Shown in pieces: positions 1-6,825 of a DNA stretch of 14,562 bases. This DNA comes from DASSYK01 sp036258315 (GTDB lineage: Bacteria; Actinomycetota; Thermoleophilia; Solirubrobacterales; 70-9). Within the stretch, counting starts at the first letter, position 1; every line of letters starts with the position of its first letter. Below the pieces are notes generated by a model. The model was not told the DNA's origin, searched no databases, and saw only the letters and a list, made by a program, of their open reading frames with translations. A program made the translations under genes and the position numbers. Where the stretch lies: contig DATADX010000037.1 in assembly GCA_036258315.1 (NCBI GenBank), positions 1 to 14,562 of the forward strand, in the 5' to 3' direction.

Positions 1-1
1 T

Positions 2-2140
2 CTCGACGAGGCGCTGAAGCGCAACACGAAGGAGCTGCTCGTGCTGACGGGCGAGCGCCCCGAGGTGAACCCGGTGGTTGCCGAGCGGCTCCGCTCGTGG
101 GGGCACGACGATTTCACCTCCTATGTGCGCTGGGCGTGCGAGCGCGCGCTCGAGCGGGGGATGCTGCCCCACACGAACCTCGGCGCCCTCTCGCGCGAGG
201 ACCTCGCCCGCCTGCGCGAGGTGACGGCGTCGCAGGGGCTGATGCTCGAGTCGATCTCCGAGCGCCTGATGGAGACCGTGCATGCCGGCTCGCCGACCAA
301 GCACCCCGCCCGCCGCCTGGAGACGATCGAGGCCGCCGGCCAACTCCGGATCCCGTTCACCAGCGGCATCCTCGTCGGGATCGGGGAAACGGAGGAGGAG
401 CGCGTCGCCTCGCTCGAGGCCCTGGCCGCCGTCCACGAGCGCCACGGCCACATCCAGGAGGTGATCCTCCAGAACTTCGTCCCCCACCCCCGCTACTACG
501 GGAGGGAGGTGGCCGACATCGCCGACGTAGCCTCCCGCCGGCGCTGGCGGGAGACGGCTTCGCCATCAACCGGCATCTCCTCGGCTTCGCCTCCGGGGAT
601 GCCGGCTCGCGACGCGGGCGCGGGGGATGCTGAGGCTCCGCCCCACGGCCTCGGCCTCCCACCTTGGGCGTGTCCCGTGACGATCGAAGACATGAAGCGG
701 CTGATCGCCGAGACCAAGCGCATGATGCCCGACGTCGGCGTCCAGATCCCGCCGAACCTCGCGGACTGGTGGGGCGAGCTGGTCGAGGCGGGGGCCACCG
801 ACCTCGGGGGGCTGTCGGCGAACGGAGACCACATCTCGCCCGAGCACCCGTTCCCTAGCCCGCACCAGGTTCGCAAGGACCTGGCCCCGCGCGGCTTCGC
901 GCTGACCGAGCGGCTCTGCGCCTATCCGCAGTACCTCGACCCCGAATGGATGGAGCAGGGTGTGCTCGACGTGGTCAAGCTCAAGTACTGGAGCTTCATC
1001 CCGCGGCGGGGGTCGGGGCGCCGGCGCGAGTCCCCGCCTGACCCGGCCGTCGCGCCGCGGGCGATCGAGAAGGGCCGCCACGGCGAGGAGCTGACCGAGG
1101 CGGAGCTGACCGCGCTGTTCGCGGAGACTCGCCCCGAGGTGATCGAGGAGATGCGAGTGGCGGCGGACGAGTTGCGCGCCGAGCTCGCCGGCGAGGTCGC
1201 GACCTTCGTCGTCAACCGGAACATCAACTTCACCAACGTCTGCGTGGTCGGCTGCGCGTTCTGCGGGTTCGGCCAGGGGAAGCGCTCACCCGACGCGTAT
1301 CACGTCAGCGAGGAAGACTTCGCGGCGCGGATCGCCGAGGCGGTCGAGTTCGGCGCGACCGAGATCTGCATGCAGGGCGGGATCCACCCCGAATACGAGC
1401 TCGAGGACTACGGGCGGTGGCTGAAGCTCGCCAAGCGCGAGGCGCCGCAACTCCATCTGCACGCCTACTCGCCGATGGAGATCCACTTCATGTGCGAGCG
1501 CTCGGGGAGGAGCCCGGACGCGGTCTTCGACTACCTGCTCGAGTGCGGCCTCGGCTCCACCCCGGGAACGGCCGCCGAGGTCCTCGACGACGGCGTCCGT
1601 CAGCGGATCTCGCCGAACAAGCTCCCGGTCGCGCGCTGGGTCGAGATCATCGAGGCCTCGCACCGCGCCGGGCTGCGCTCAACCTCGACGGTGATGTTCG
1701 GGCACATCGAGGAGCCCCGTGAGCTCGCACGCCACATGCGCGTGGTGCGCGGGCTGCAAGCGCGAACCGGGGGGATCACCGAGTTCGTCCCGCTCAGCTT
1801 CATCCCATTCAACACGCTGCTCGGCCGCACCCACGGGGTGGAGGAGATCTCGCGGGCGGACAACCTCAAGCACACCGCCGCCTTCCGCCTCGGGCTCGGC
1901 AAGGCGATTCGCAACCTGCAGGCGAGCTGGGTGAAGATGGGCCTCGATGCAGCGACCGAGAGCCTGCGCTGGGGCGTCAACGACCTGGGCGGCACGCTGA
2001 TGGAGGAGAACATCTCGCGGATGGCCGGCTCCCAGCACGGCGTCCGGCTCGAGCCCGAGCAGCTCGTCGAGGCGGCCCGGGCCGCGGGCCGCACCCCGGC
2101 GCAGCGCACCACCCTCTACGACATCGTCGAGACCTACTAG
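2..2140 (+). CDS. fbiC: FO synthase, fused CofG-CofH (5' end outside window)
   Basis: Makes 7,8-didemethyl-8-hydroxy-5-deazariboflavin (FO), the chromophore of F420, from tyrosine and the flavin precursor 5-amino-6-ribitylamino-uracil, using two radical-SAM domains. The frame is open to the left edge, so the true start and the CofG CxxxCxxC cluster motif lie upstream. The first in-window start-like codon, GTG at 41, is internal. Counting residues from that GTG, the CofG remainder covers about 1-325 (NFVPHPR near 146, QIPPNL near 235). CofH covers about 345-699, with its [4Fe-4S] motif C401-x3-C405-x2-C408 inside NFTNVCVVGCAFCGF. Later CofH sequence such as GGITEFVPLSFIPFN is also typical. Residues 172-200 (bases 554-640) are encoded by a dispersed repeat and sit in a linker that varies in this family. 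The gene ends with TAG, 73 bases before the alcohol dehydrogenase. Identification is secure; the effect of the insert is unknown. Confidence 0.95.
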   Translation, partial: LDEALKRNTKELLVLTGERPEVNPVVAERLRSWGHDDFTSYVRWACERALERGMLPHTNLGALSREDLARLREVTASQGLMLESISERLMETVHAGSPTKHPARRLETIEAAGQLRIPFTSGILVGIGETEEERVASLEALAAVHERHGHIQEVILQNFVPHPRYYGREVADIADVASRRRWRETASPSTGISSASPPGMPARDAGAGDAEAPPHGLGLPPWACPVTIEDMKRLIAETKRMMPDVGVQIPPNLADWWGELVEAGATDLGGLSANGDHISPEHPFPSPHQVRKDLAPRGFALTERLCAYPQYLDPEWMEQGVLDVVKLKYWSFIPRRGSGRRRESPPDPAVAPRAIEKGRHGEELTEAELTALFAETRPEVIEEMRVAADELRAELAGEVATFVVNRNINFTNVCVVGCAFCGFGQGKRSPDAYHVSEEDFAARIAEAVEFGATEICMQGGIHPEYELEDYGRWLKLAKREAPQLHLHAYSPMEIHFMCERSGRSPDAVFDYLLECGLGSTPGTAAEVLDDGVRQRISPNKLPVARWVEIIEASHRAGLRSTSTVMFGHIEEPRELARHMRVVRGLQARTGGITEFVPLSFIPFNTLLGRTHGVEEISRADNLKHTAAFRLGLGKAIRNLQASWVKMGLDAATESLRWGVNDLGGTLMEENISRMAGSQHGVRLEPEQLVEAARAAGRTPAQRTTLYDIVETY
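532..553 (+). other. Perfect 8-bp inverted repeat abutting repeat copy A
   Basis: CTCCCGCC (532-539), a six-base loop (540-545), then GGCGGGAG (546-553) form a perfect hairpin whose last base touches the first base of repeat copy A. It lies inside the fbiC coding sequence. It could be an end structure of the repeat unit or a chance product of GC-rich sequence. Copy B has only a weaker counterpart there (TGCACC/GGTGCA with a long loop). Confidence 0.4.
554..640 (+). repeat. Dispersed repeat, copy A, in frame within fbiC
   Basis: This stretch of 87 bases matches, at roughly 80 percent identity by eye, the reverse complement of 6826-6911. Shared blocks include the first 17 bases (acggcttcgccatcaac), gcgacgcgggcg, and the end block tgctgaggctccg. 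Both copies contain GGCTTCGCC twice with the same 27-base period (here at 556 and 583). Copy A has one extra base relative to copy B and is 29 codons long, so it keeps the fbiC frame open. It encodes a low-complexity Ala/Ser/Pro/Gly-rich segment, residues 172-200 counted from GTG 41. Similarity stops abruptly at both ends. The family of the element is not recognised. Confidence 0.8.
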
Positions 2141-2210
2141 GCGGCCCGACGCCCGAGCTGCCGCGACAGACGCGCTGCCGGGTAGGACCGCCGCCCGATG
2201 GCGGCCCGAC
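2140..2210 (+). repeat. 11-bp direct repeat pair flanking the gap before the alcohol dehydrogenase
   Basis: GGCGGCCCGAC occurs at 2140-2150 and again at 2200-2210, exactly 60 bases apart. The pair brackets the fbiC-dehydrogenase gap, and the second copy ends four bases before the dehydrogenase ATG. It may be a pair of regulator half-sites or coincidence in GC-rich DNA. Confidence 0.3.
2190..2205 (+). other. Small GC hairpin just upstream of the alcohol dehydrogenase start
   Basis: GCCGCC, loop CGAT, GGCGGC form a perfect 6-bp stem ending nine bases before ATG 2214. No T-run follows, so it is a poor intrinsic terminator. It would sit in the ribosome-binding region of the dehydrogenase, where no good Shine-Dalgarno sequence is visible. 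Confidence 0.3.
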
Positions 2211-2213
2211 CTG

Positions 2214-3197
2214 ATGCGCGCGATGGTCTTGGAGGAGGTCAGGGAGCCGCTCGTCGAGTCCGATGTGGCGGACCCCGTCGCGGGGCCGGGTCAGGTGCTG
2301 CTGCGCGTCCAGGCCTGCGGCGTCTGCCGCACCGACCTCCACATCTTCGACGGCGAGCTGCCCGACCCGAAGCTGCCGCTGATCCCCGGGCACCAGATCG
2401 TCGCCACCGTCGAGGCAGCCGGGGAGGGGGCGGAGCGGTTCACGATCGGCCAGCGGGTCGGGGTCCCGTGGCTGGGCTGGGTCGACGGCGAGTGCCGCTT
2501 CTGCCGCTCGGGCGGCGAGAACCTCTGCCTGCGCGCGAAGTTCACGGGCTACACGCTCGACGGCGGTTACGCCGAGCTCGCCGTCGCCGACGAGCGCTTC
2601 TGCTTTCCGCTGCCGGAGGATCACCCCGCCCTCCAGATCGCGCCCCTGCTCTGCGCCGGGATGATCGGCTACCGGTCGCTGCGCCTGGCGGGGGACGGGG
2701 AGCGGCTCGGGCTGTACGGGTTCGGCGCCTCGGCCCACATCATCTGCCAGGTCGCGGTACATCAGGGTCGCCGGGTGTTCGCGTTCACCCGCGAGGGGGA
2801 CGAGGAGACCCAGGCGCTCGCGCGCGCGCTCGGGGCTGAGTGGGCGGGGGCCTCCGGCGAGCGTCCCGAGCCCCTTGATGCGGCGATCATCTTCGCTCCC
2901 GTCGGTCCGCTCGTCCCGGAGGCGCTGGCCGCGACCGATCGGGGCGGGACGGTCGTCTGCGCCGGGATCCACATGAGCGACATCCCGTCGTTTCCCTATG
3001 ACGTGCTCTGGGAGGAGCGGACCGTCCGCTCCGTCGCGAACCTGACCCGCGCGGACGGCGAGGAGTTCCTCCCGCTCGCGCTGCGCGTCCCGGTCCGGAC
3101 CGAGGTTCAGGAATACCCGGTAGCGGAGGCAAATCACGCGTTGGAGGACCTTCGCACCGGTAGGGTTCGCGGAGCCGCCGTTCTCGCGGTGGCCTGA
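2214..3197 (+). CDS. Zinc-dependent alcohol dehydrogenase (medium-chain family)
   Basis: Predicted cytosolic NAD(P)-dependent oxidation of an alcohol or reduction of an aldehyde; substrate unknown. At 327 residues it has normal length for the bacterial subfamily with the LYGFGASAH nucleotide-binding stretch (residues 167-175). The GroES-like half carries catalytic-zinc candidates C38 (ACGVCRTDLH), H60 (PGHQIV) and C147. The structural-zinc lobe reads D91-x2-C94-x2-C97-x7-C105, so the first of the usual four cysteines is aspartate. ATG 2214 is chosen because MRAMVLEE is the usual family beginning; ATG 2198 is in another frame, and ATG 2223 is a possible shorter start. It lies 73 bases after fbiC and 21 bases before the cupin gene. 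A link with F420 is suggested only by position: this family uses nicotinamide, not F420. Confidence 0.88.
   Translation: MRAMVLEEVREPLVESDVADPVAGPGQVLLRVQACGVCRTDLHIFDGELPDPKLPLIPGHQIVATVEAAGEGAERFTIGQRVGVPWLGWVDGECRFCRSGGENLCLRAKFTGYTLDGGYAELAVADERFCFPLPEDHPALQIAPLLCAGMIGYRSLRLAGDGERLGLYGFGASAHIICQVAVHQGRRVFAFTREGDEETQALARALGAEWAGASGERPEPLDAAIIFAPVGPLVPEALAATDRGGTVVCAGIHMSDIPSFPYDVLWEERTVRSVANLTRADGEEFLPLALRVPVRTEVQEYPVAEANHALEDLRTGRVRGAAVLAVA
3161..3166 (+). promoter_or_regulatory. Possible -10 box (TAGGGT) for the cupin gene, inside the dehydrogenase end
   Basis: TAGGGT lies 52 bases before the cupin ATG, with TTGGAG at 3141-3146 as a weak -35 at a short 14-base spacing. It matches the -10 form seen before other genes in this window, but it is within coding sequence and may be chance. 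Confidence 0.25.
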
Positions 3198-3218
3198 GAG
3201 AGGAATCAGGACGCACTG

Positions 3219-3638
3219 ATGGCGGATGTGACCGTCAAGAGGACTGAGGACTTCGAGGCGATCTTCGGAGGGGGTTTCCGCCGCGTCCGCGCCGGCCTCG
3301 GGATCAGCTCGTTCGGGATCGCGGTGATGGACCTGCCGGCGAGCTTCGAGCGTTACCCGACTCACGATCAGAGCCACGATGGCCAGGAGGAGGTCTACAC
3401 GGCGCTCTCCGGGCGGGCGACCCTCGTGGTCGGAGGCGAGGAGGAGTACGAGCTGGAGCCGGGAGTCTGGGCGCGCGTCGGCCCGAGCGAGAAGCGCAAG
3501 ATCGTGACGGGCGCTGAACCGGCCCGGATCCTGGCGGTCGGCGGCACTCCCGGGAAGGTCTATGAGCCTCCGGAGTTCTCGGTCGAGGGGGCCGGCGAGC
3601 ACATCAAGGCCGGGCTGGCGAAGGCCAAGGGCGCCTAG
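3219..3638 (+). CDS. Small cupin-domain protein
   Basis: A single-domain cupin of 139 residues, function unknown. The first cupin motif is recognisable at residues 46-64 (H49, H53, E57/E58, then SGRATLVVGG). The second motif (GVWARVGPSEKRKIV, 82-96) lacks the usual histidine, so any metal site would be incomplete. The sequence resembles proteins annotated only as cupin-domain proteins. The start ATG 3219 is preceded by purine-rich AGAGGAATCAGGA (3198-3211) in the short gap after the dehydrogenase, so co-transcription is likely. Its stop TAG (3636-3638) sits in the palindrome CTAG, whose other strand is the stop of the convergent cofE. Confidence 0.75.
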   Translation: MADVTVKRTEDFEAIFGGGFRRVRAGLGISSFGIAVMDLPASFERYPTHDQSHDGQEEVYTALSGRATLVVGGEEEYELEPGVWARVGPSEKRKIVTGAEPARILAVGGTPGKVYEPPEFSVEGAGEHIKAGLAKAKGA

Positions 3639-4387
3639 CGGAACAGGTCCTCGCCAGGGGGGCGCTGCAGGACGCGCGCCCCCGGACCGTCCCCGGCGGT
3701 GACCAGATGCCCGAGGCCGGAGACCACGGCGCCCGGGACGCCGGAGTCCTTGTCGCGGGCCAGGTCGGCCGCGGACGCGAGCTCGTCGATGACCGCAATC
3801 GCGGTCGCGGCGAGCTCCCGTCCCTGCTGGTCGCGACGTCCTCGCCAGTCGTCGAGGGCGAGAATCCCGGCGCAACCGACCGCGATATCGGTCTGACCAA
3901 GACGCCACGGACGCCCGAAGCTGTCGGCGACCACCACGGCCGGCGCCGTCCCGATCGACGCCCGGATCGCACCGCGGATCCTGCGGGCTGACGCGTCGGG
4001 GTCCTCGGGCAAGAGCGCCACCAGGCCCTCCTCGGGGAGGTTCGAGGAGTCGATGCCCGCATTGGCGCAGATCCATCCGCCGTTGGTCTCCGTGATCAGG
4101 ACCCCGGGAGCTGCCCGGATCACGGAGCGGCTCTCTGACAGGACGAGCTCCACCAGCGCCGGTTCCTTGCCCGTCATCGCCGCGAGCTCGCGGGCTCGGG
4201 GGCCCGGATTCACGTCCCCCAGCCGGCGCAGCCTGCCCTCGCTCTTGGAGACCGCCTTCTGCGAGACGACGACGATCTCCCCGTCTCCCGGCTCCGCCGT
4301 GGCGGCGATCTCGGTTCCGAGCGGGGCGCCCTCGCCGATCTCTGCGAACCCGGCCAGAGGCCGGACCCGAACCTCACGCGCCGCCAT
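3635..4387 (-). CDS. cofE: Coenzyme F420-0:L-glutamate ligase (single-domain CofE)
   Basis: Adds glutamate residues to F420-0 using GTP, the last step of F420 synthesis. At 250 residues it matches archaeal-type CofE and lacks the C-terminal nitroreductase-like domain of mycobacterial FbiB (about 450 residues). Visible motifs are VVSQKAVSKSEG (40-51), ICANAGIDSSN (107-117), DSFGRPWR (155-162), GCAGILALDDWRGRRD (171-186) and DELASAADLARDK (201-213), all typical of the family. The start ATG at 4387 is 23 bases after the cofC stop, so it is the last gene of the npdG-cofD-cofC-cofE operon. Its stop overlaps that of the convergent cupin gene in a shared CTAG, leaving no room for a separate terminator. 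Confidence 0.95.
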   Translation of the reverse strand: MAAREVRVRPLAGFAEIGEGAPLGTEIAATAEPGDGEIVVVSQKAVSKSEGRLRRLGDVNPGPRARELAAMTGKEPALVELVLSESRSVIRAAPGVLITETNGGWICANAGIDSSNLPEEGLVALLPEDPDASARRIRGAIRASIGTAPAVVVADSFGRPWRLGQTDIAVGCAGILALDDWRGRRDQQGRELAATAIAVIDELASAADLARDKDSGVPGAVVSGLGHLVTAGDGPGARVLQRPPGEDLFR

Positions 4388-4410
4388 CGGCGGGCTCGTC
4401 CCGGACGTCT

Positions 4411-5100
4411 CTAGGCGGCCGCGACGGGCGGGACCGGGGAACCGAGCTCCCAGAGGACCTGCGCCGTGCGCGGAGCGGGGCCGGGGTCGAGGAGGAGCGC
4501 GTCGCGCAGCTCGGCCATGTCCTCGGTCGTATCGAGATCGAAGCCGAGCGACTCGAGCTGCGCGAGCGCGAAGCTGATCCCGGCAGCGCGGGCCCTCGAG
4601 ATGTGGCGCGCGCAGCTATCGGGTCCAAAGGCCGGCTGGATCGCGTCCGGGGGGCAGAGCACCAGCGCATTCGTTCCCGTCCCGTGCCTGTCGGGAACGA
4701 TCAGCGCCGTTCGAGGCGTATCGCCCAGGTGCGCGTCGAGCTCGCCCGGATCGAGCATCGGGCAGTCCACCGGTAGCAGCACGACACGCTCGGCCCCCCG
4801 CGACTTGGCCAGGTGCGCACCGGCGGACGCATCCTCCGAATGGCCGGCATCGCGGTCGCGCTCCAGCACCATGTGATCGAGCCAGCGCGCGTGTCGGGCG
4901 GCGGCCGGATCCGAGGTGACGATGATCGCGTCGTCGATGTAGCGGGAGCGGCGGATCTTGGCGAGCAGATCGCGGAACATCGCCTCCGCGAGGCGCCGTC
5001 GCTCCTGGGCGGGAACCGCTTCGGACAGCCGCTCGTGGGCGGACTCGAGCCGCTTGACAGGAATGATCGCGGTTGTATGCAAGCGGCTTCGTGATCCCAT
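4411..5100 (-). CDS. cofC: 2-phospho-L-lactate (or PEP) guanylyltransferase CofC/FbiD
   Basis: Activates 2-phospho-L-lactate, or phosphoenolpyruvate in many actinobacteria, with GTP to give the unstable GPP-linked donor used by CofD. The product is 229 residues with a nucleotidyltransferase fold: AIIPVKRLESAHERLS (11-26), LLPVDCPMLDPGEL (108-121), DRHGTGTNALVL (137-148) and GFDLDTTEDM (186-195). The DR.G.GTNAL stretch is diagnostic. In the first motif, where the family usually has AKxRL, this protein has AHERL (H22). ATG 5100 is chosen because homology begins there. The frame runs on upstream to 5247, but that extension is Arg-rich and overlaps cofD. The gap to cofD is 44 bases. A TAGCCT (5117 to 5112) just upstream might be a weak internal promoter. 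Confidence 0.93.
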   Translation of the reverse strand: MGSRSRLHTTAIIPVKRLESAHERLSEAVPAQERRRLAEAMFRDLLAKIRRSRYIDDAIIVTSDPAAARHARWLDHMVLERDRDAGHSEDASAGAHLAKSRGAERVVLLPVDCPMLDPGELDAHLGDTPRTALIVPDRHGTGTNALVLCPPDAIQPAFGPDSCARHISRARAAGISFALAQLESLGFDLDTTEDMAELRDALLLDPGPAPRTAQVLWELGSPVPPVAAA

Positions 5101-5144
5101 CGTCGTTCGGAAGGCTACCTCGTAAGCGCGGCCGATCCACCCGA

Positions 5145-6098
5145 TCAGCCTGCATCTGACGCACTCCGCCGCAGCGCGCCGGCGAATTCGAGGGTGCGCT
5201 CGGCGAGCGCGCGGCGGCCGTCGGCCCCCTCCATCAGGGTGGGACAACGGAGGATTTCGATCCCGGTCGGCGGCTGGTCGGGGTCGCCCTCGTCGCAGAT
5301 CATCCCGTGGAGCAGGCCGGCGTAGAGCGACGCGACCCCGGCTGCGGTGGAGGGCCGGCCGAGCGCCCGCATGAACGCGTCCGTCGGCCCCTTCACGACC
5401 TCGCCGGCGACGTATGGGCTGACGGCGACGACGGGGGCTCGCGAGCCCGCGATCCCCTCGCGCATCCCCGGCGTCGCCAGGATCGGGCCGATCGATATCA
5501 CCGGGTTGGAGGGGCCGATCAGGATCGCGTCGGCCGCCTCGATCGCGGCGAGCGCCTCGGGGGTCGCGACCGCATCCCCGATGCCGTCGAGCTCGACCGC
5601 TTCGATCGCCGGCTCGCCCCGCTCGAGGACGAGGAACTGCTGCAGTCCGCGCCAGCCCTCGGCGGTCCGCACTCGGGTCCGGACCTGCTGCTCGCTCATC
5701 GGGAGGACCCGGGCGCTCGCTCCGAGGGCGCGGGCGATCTGCGCCTGGGCGCCCGTCCGGGTGCCGCCGTCGGCGACGAACGCGCGCCGGTACAGGCAGG
5801 TGGCGAGGTCGCGGTCCGACAGCTCGAACCAGTCGGGGGCACCGAGCTGGACCATCCGCTCGAAGACGACGGTCGTGTCGCCCTTCAGCCCCCAGCCCTT
5901 CTCCGCGTCGATCTCGCCGCTGAGCCAGTACGTGATCAGATCGGGGTCGGGGGAGACGTCGGCGCCGAGGATCTCGACGTCGTCGGCGGTGTTGGCGATC
6001 ACCGCCACCCCCTCGCCGAGCAGCTCCTGGAGCCCGGCGGCGAGCTTCGCGCCCCCCGTGCCGCCGGCGAGCACGACGCAGCGCTGGATCGCCGCCAC
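5145..6098 (-). CDS. cofD: 2-phospho-L-lactate transferase (CofD/FbiA)
   Basis: Transfers the phospholactyl (or phosphoenolpyruvyl) group from the GPP-activated donor onto FO, giving F420-0 or its dehydro form. The product is 317 residues, normal for CofD. Motifs are VVLAGGTGGAKLAAGL (8-23), IANTADD (34-40), DPDLITYWLSG (51-61), GGTRTGAQ (111-118), LPMSEQQVRTRV (132-143) and GPSNPVISIGPIL (195-207). The GTG start at 6098 shares one base with the npdG stop (TA-GTG) and directly precedes the conserved N-terminus, so the two genes are translationally coupled. A much longer open frame reaching 6722 is read-through opposite to the real npdG frame and is not used. Confidence 0.95.
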   Translation of the reverse strand: MAAIQRCVVLAGGTGGAKLAAGLQELLGEGVAVIANTADDVEILGADVSPDPDLITYWLSGEIDAEKGWGLKGDTTVVFERMVQLGAPDWFELSDRDLATCLYRRAFVADGGTRTGAQAQIARALGASARVLPMSEQQVRTRVRTAEGWRGLQQFLVLERGEPAIEAVELDGIGDAVATPEALAAIEAADAILIGPSNPVISIGPILATPGMREGIAGSRAPVVAVSPYVAGEVVKGPTDAFMRALGRPSTAAGVASLYAGLLHGMICDEGDPDQPPTGIEILRCPTLMEGADGRRALAERTLEFAGALRRSASDAG

Positions 6099-6784
6099 TA
6101 CCCGGCCCAGTGGTCCCTGTCGGGAAGGCCCGTCACCTTCAGGCCCGTGGCCGCCTTGTAGCGGACGTTGACCGCGATCAGCAGCGCCGTCAGCGTCTCG
6201 GCGATCCGCGCCATCTCGAGCGGGCCCGCATTGACGGCGCGAAGCCCCTCGATCCGCTCGATCAGCCGCGCGACGCGCGCCTTGTCCGCCTTGCGGTTCC
6301 CGCAGACCAGGACGTCCTCGGCGACGTGATCCTCGGTGGCGAGCGCGGCGGCGTTGACGGTGTGGAGCGCCGAGATCACGGTGACGCCGTCGGGGACCAT
6401 CTCCTGCGCCTGCTGGGCAGCCGATCCCTGCCAGACGCCGAGCGTCCGGGTCGCCTTGCCGCTCACCGCAGCGGCGAGCGGTGCCGTGCAGTCGACCAGC
6501 AGCTGGCCCTCGGCCAGGGCCGGCTTGAGGTTGGTGAGCGTCTCCGACTGGGCGCGGAAGGGGACGGTGAGGAAGACGATCGGGCCGCGCTTGACCGCCT
6601 GCTCGTTGTCGAGCCCCTCGACCTTCGCTTCCGGGACCGCATTGCGGACCTTGATCGCGGCCTCCTCGGCGCGTTCCGCCTTGCGCGACCCGATCACGAC
6701 CCCCTCTCCCGCCTGCGCCCACCGCAGCGCCAGCCCGTACCCGAGCGCGCCGGTGCCGCCGATGATCGGGATCGGATCAGCCAT
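6098..6784 (-). CDS. npdG: F420:NADP+ oxidoreductase (NPDG/Fno type)
   Basis: Transfers hydride between reduced F420 and NADP(H), linking the F420 pool to central redox metabolism. The product is 228 residues with a Rossmann motif IIGGTGALGYGLALRWA (7-23) and the SRK (33-35) stretch of the NADPH phosphate site. LTVPF and HTVNA are also typical of Fno. ATG 6784 is preferred to the in-frame GTG at 6793. The family normally has only a few residues before the Rossmann motif. In addition a TAGGGT box (6797 to 6792) lies seven bases before ATG 6784, and the GTG would fall inside that box. There is no Shine-Dalgarno sequence, so a leaderless mRNA is likely. It is first in the F420 operon and overlaps cofD by one base. 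Confidence 0.93.
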   Translation of the reverse strand: MADPIPIIGGTGALGYGLALRWAQAGEGVVIGSRKAERAEEAAIKVRNAVPEAKVEGLDNEQAVKRGPIVFLTVPFRAQSETLTNLKPALAEGQLLVDCTAPLAAAVSGKATRTLGVWQGSAAQQAQEMVPDGVTVISALHTVNAAALATEDHVAEDVLVCGNRKADKARVARLIERIEGLRAVNAGPLEMARIAETLTALLIAVNVRYKAATGLKVTGLPDRDHWAG

Positions 6785-6791
6785 CCCGGCC

Positions 6792-6797
6792 ACCCTA
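6792..6797 (-). promoter_or_regulatory. -10 box TAGGGT of npdG (leaderless operon promoter)
   Basis: TAGGGT ends seven bases before the npdG ATG, so transcription would start at or next to the start codon. TTGAGC at 6824-6819 is a possible -35, but the 21-base spacing is long. This is the only clear promoter candidate for the npdG-cofD-cofC-cofE operon. Confidence 0.55.
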
Positions 6798-6825
6798 ACG
6801 GTGTCCCCCGCCGCGGTCGCTCAAA

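Noticed and set aside
532..640. fbiC as a pseudogene disrupted by an insertion
   Set aside because: The inserted segment keeps the frame, contains no stop, and all conserved sequence resumes directly after it, so the gene appears intact within the window.
2198..2839. Plus-strand frame starting at ATG 2198 upstream of the alcohol dehydrogenase
   Set aside because: It is in another frame from the recognised dehydrogenase and encodes an Arg/Gly-rich shadow; the true start is ATG 2214.
1977..4076. Long open frame on the minus strand across fbiC end, the dehydrogenase and the cupin gene
   Set aside because: Arg/Gly/Pro/Asp-rich translation with no family resemblance, lying opposite three well-recognised genes; typical of high-GC DNA where antisense frames stay open.
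5055..5060. Consensus -35 hexamer TTGACA on the plus strand
   Set aside because: It is the reverse complement of conserved cofC codons (the PVKRL region), has no -10 at proper spacing and no plus-strand gene downstream.
5101..5247. N-terminal extension of cofC up to 5247
   Set aside because: Arg-rich, no similarity to CofC, and overlaps the cofD coding end; ATG 5100 is directly before the conserved start.
6099..6722. N-terminal extension of cofD up to 6722
   Set aside because: CofD homology begins at GTG 6098; the extension overlaps npdG in a different frame and is low-complexity.
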